Positions 13,662 to 14,750 of a stretch of 14,750 bases of DNA are shown here, piece by piece. The first letter of the stretch is position 1. Each line of letters opens with the position of its first letter. Source of the stretch: JBOGEN01 sp050743265 (GTDB lineage: Bacteria; Actinomycetota; Actinomycetes; JBOGEN01); NCBI GenBank assembly GCA_050743265.1, contig JBOGEN010000024.1:1-14750 (forward strand), given 5' to 3'. Below the pieces are notes generated by a model, which was given only the letters and a program-made list of their open reading frames with translations, searched no databases and was not told the origin of the DNA. The position numbers were made by a program, and so were the translations under genes.

Positions 13662-14750
13662 TCAGTGCGAGTCGTGGTCTGCCCGCCGGCAGGAGGCCCC
13701 GGCGCAGTTGGCGAGGTCGCGGAGCCGGGCGGACAGGTGCTGGATCAGCGAGGGGTCCGCGACGTGGGCGAGGTTGTGCAGCTGATGGGGGTCGTGCTCG
13801 GTGTCGTAGAGCGCCCGTTCGCCGTCGACGTACTCGACGTAGGTGTAGCGGTTCGTACGGATGGCCTGATAGCTCGGCATCGGGACGAGGGGCTGGCCCG
13901 GGTCGTCCAGCTGGTCGGGGTCGAAGGGCCCGAGCTCGTACTCGTTCGCGCGTTCGACCAGGGTGGCGTCCCGCCAGCCCCTGGGTGGGGTCCGGCCGTG
14001 CAGCATCGGCACGAGAGATCGCCCGTCCACGAACGACGGGGTGTCGGCGCCCCCGAGCCGGGCGAGGGTCGGGGCCACGTCGGTCGTGCTCGTCAGCGCG
14101 TCCACGCGTCGCCCGGCCGGCACGCCCGGCCCGCGGACGACGAGGGGGACGCGGATGTCTTCCTCGAAGGGGCTGCGTTTGCCCGGCGGGAGCTGGTGCT
14201 GGCCGAGGTGGTAGCCGTTGTCCGAGGCGAAGACGAGGTACGTGTTGTCGAGCTGGCCGGTGCGGCGCAGGGTCCGGACGAGCCGCTGGACCATGTCCTG
14301 CACCCCGAGCATCGAGCGGAGGCGCTCCCGGTGCCGCGCGTCCATACCGCGCTTCTCCCGGGGGCTCATCCGCGGCAGCAGGCGTTCCCACGGCGTCTCG
14401 CCGGTGGTGTTGGCGGGATCGCGGTTCGCCGTCTCCGGAGACTGGACGCCGCGGAACGCGTGCGCATAGCGCCTCGGCGGGGTGGCGGGCGCGTGCGGCG
14501 CGTACGGGGCGAGGTAGAGGAAGAACGACCGCGCCCGGTCACGGTTCGACCGGACGAACGACGACGCCTTGCGGCGGAGCACGTCGACGTTGTGCTTTCC
14601 GCGGTGGTTGCCGTAGTGAACGCGCCGGCCGTTCTCCACCATCGTGTAGCGGTACCCGTCGTACGGCCCCGCGCCCGCCCCGGCGTGCCAGTCGTCCCAC
14701 CCCGGCAGCGCCCGGGTGGGGTGCTGCGGCTGGGGGTACGCGTTGAGGAA
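13662..14750 (-). CDS. Sulfatase B, 3' part (N-acetylglucosamine-6-sulfatase/SULF-like family)
   Basis: This is the C-terminal 362 residues of a second sulfatase whose start lies beyond the right edge. It has the same landmarks as sulfatase A: APHAP, the LRSMLGVQDMV helix, SDNGYHLGQH with the metal Asp and Asn, then GK and FEEDIRVPLVV, VDGRSLVPML, TYVEY and DPHQLHN, ending with CAGASC. The formylglycine site should lie in the missing N-terminal half. The Cys pair at the C-terminus suggests a secreted protein. It is about 60% identical to sulfatase A, yet its first 127 bases here match that gene perfectly, including silent positions. The sulfotransferase follows in the same direction. Differences from sulfatase A concentrate in loops around the active-site segment and in the 240-270 region, so the two enzymes may prefer different substrates. 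Confidence 0.93.
   Translation of the reverse strand, partial: FLNAYPQPQHPTRALPGWDDWHAGAGAGPYDGYRYTMVENGRRVHYGNHRGKHNVDVLRRKASSFVRSNRDRARSFFLYLAPYAPHAPATPPRRYAHAFRGVQSPETANRDPANTTGETPWERLLPRMSPREKRGMDARHRERLRSMLGVQDMVQRLVRTLRRTGQLDNTYLVFASDNGYHLGQHQLPPGKRSPFEEDIRVPLVVRGPGVPAGRRVDALTSTTDVAPTLARLGGADTPSFVDGRSLVPMLHGRTPPRGWRDATLVERANEYELGPFDPDQLDDPGQPLVPMPSYQAIRTNRYTYVEYVDGERALYDTEHDPHQLHNLAHVADPSLIQHLSARLRDLANCAGASCRRADHDSH
14624..14750 (-). repeat. Terminal inverted repeat, right copy
   Basis: This is the second copy of the 127-base perfect inverted repeat, inside sulfatase B. It faces the left copy across about 14.5 kb, an orientation in which homologous recombination would invert the segment between them rather than delete it. 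Confidence 0.97.

Noticed and set aside
12686..14746. A 686-codon open frame on + antisense to the sulfotransferase and sulfatase B genes
   Set aside because: It is a GC-rich antisense shadow: the translation is Arg/Ser/Pro-rich without domains, while the opposite strand encodes two clear enzymes with catalytic motifs.
1..14750. The terminal inverted repeats as ends of a transposon or linear plasmid
   Set aside because: The repeats are coding sequence in frame within two sulfatase genes, no transposase or telomere gene is present, and the match length of exactly 127 points to assembly.
1..14750. A defence island, CRISPR array, toxin-antitoxin pair or tRNA gene
   Set aside because: I looked for spaced direct repeats, nuclease or helicase motifs, small overlapping gene pairs and cloverleaf arms and saw none that held up.

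Overview
The window looks like a stretch of chromosome from a high-GC actinobacterium. Third codon positions are dominated by G and C, GTG starts are common, at least two genes appear to be leaderless, and several families are typical of actinomycetes (a multi-GAF SpoIIE phosphatase with an anti-sigma-type ATPase domain, and a papain-like C92 protein next to a PlsC-type acyltransferase). The genes would suit a Nocardioides-like organism, but the sequence does not fix the genus. No RNA genes, insertion sequences, phage genes or CRISPR arrays were found.

The two ends matter most. Bases 1-127 and 14624-14750 are a perfect inverted repeat that breaks at base 128. Each copy lies in the same reading frame of one of two paralogous sulfatase genes that point inward and lose their 5' halves off the window. 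An exact 127-base match at both ends is what a de Bruijn-graph assembler run at k=127 leaves when a contig is bounded by a longer repeat. The window is therefore probably a whole contig lying between two inverted copies of a shared sulfatase 5' region.

Layout from left to right: (1) 3' part of sulfatase A (+). (2) A YajO-like aldo/keto reductase (-). (3) A LysR-type regulator (+), then a tartrate/D-malate dehydrogenase and a DASS-family dicarboxylate transporter, also on +. These three form a likely uptake-and-oxidation module for tartrate or D-malate. Two matching T-N11-A palindromes, one before lysR and one before the dehydrogenase, are probable regulator sites. (4) A 1092-residue signalling protein (-) with an ATPase domain, three GAF-like domains and a PP2C/SpoIIE phosphatase domain. 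(5) A patatin-like lipase and a PlsC-family acyltransferase with overlapping stop and start (+). (6) A small membrane-anchored protein (-) and a permuted papain-like C92/YiiX-type protein (+), divergently expressed from one symmetric TANNNTA -10 element with no room for leaders. (7) A PAPS-dependent sulfotransferase (-) directly downstream of sulfatase B (-).

Three functional themes emerge: sulfate ester removal and addition at the ends, regulated C4-dicarboxylate catabolism in the left half, and stress signalling plus lipid or envelope remodelling in the right half. I did not find a clear new defence or mobile system. The observations most worth following are the inverted sulfatase repeat, which could allow inversion or gene conversion, the paired LysR operators, and the symmetric leaderless promoter.
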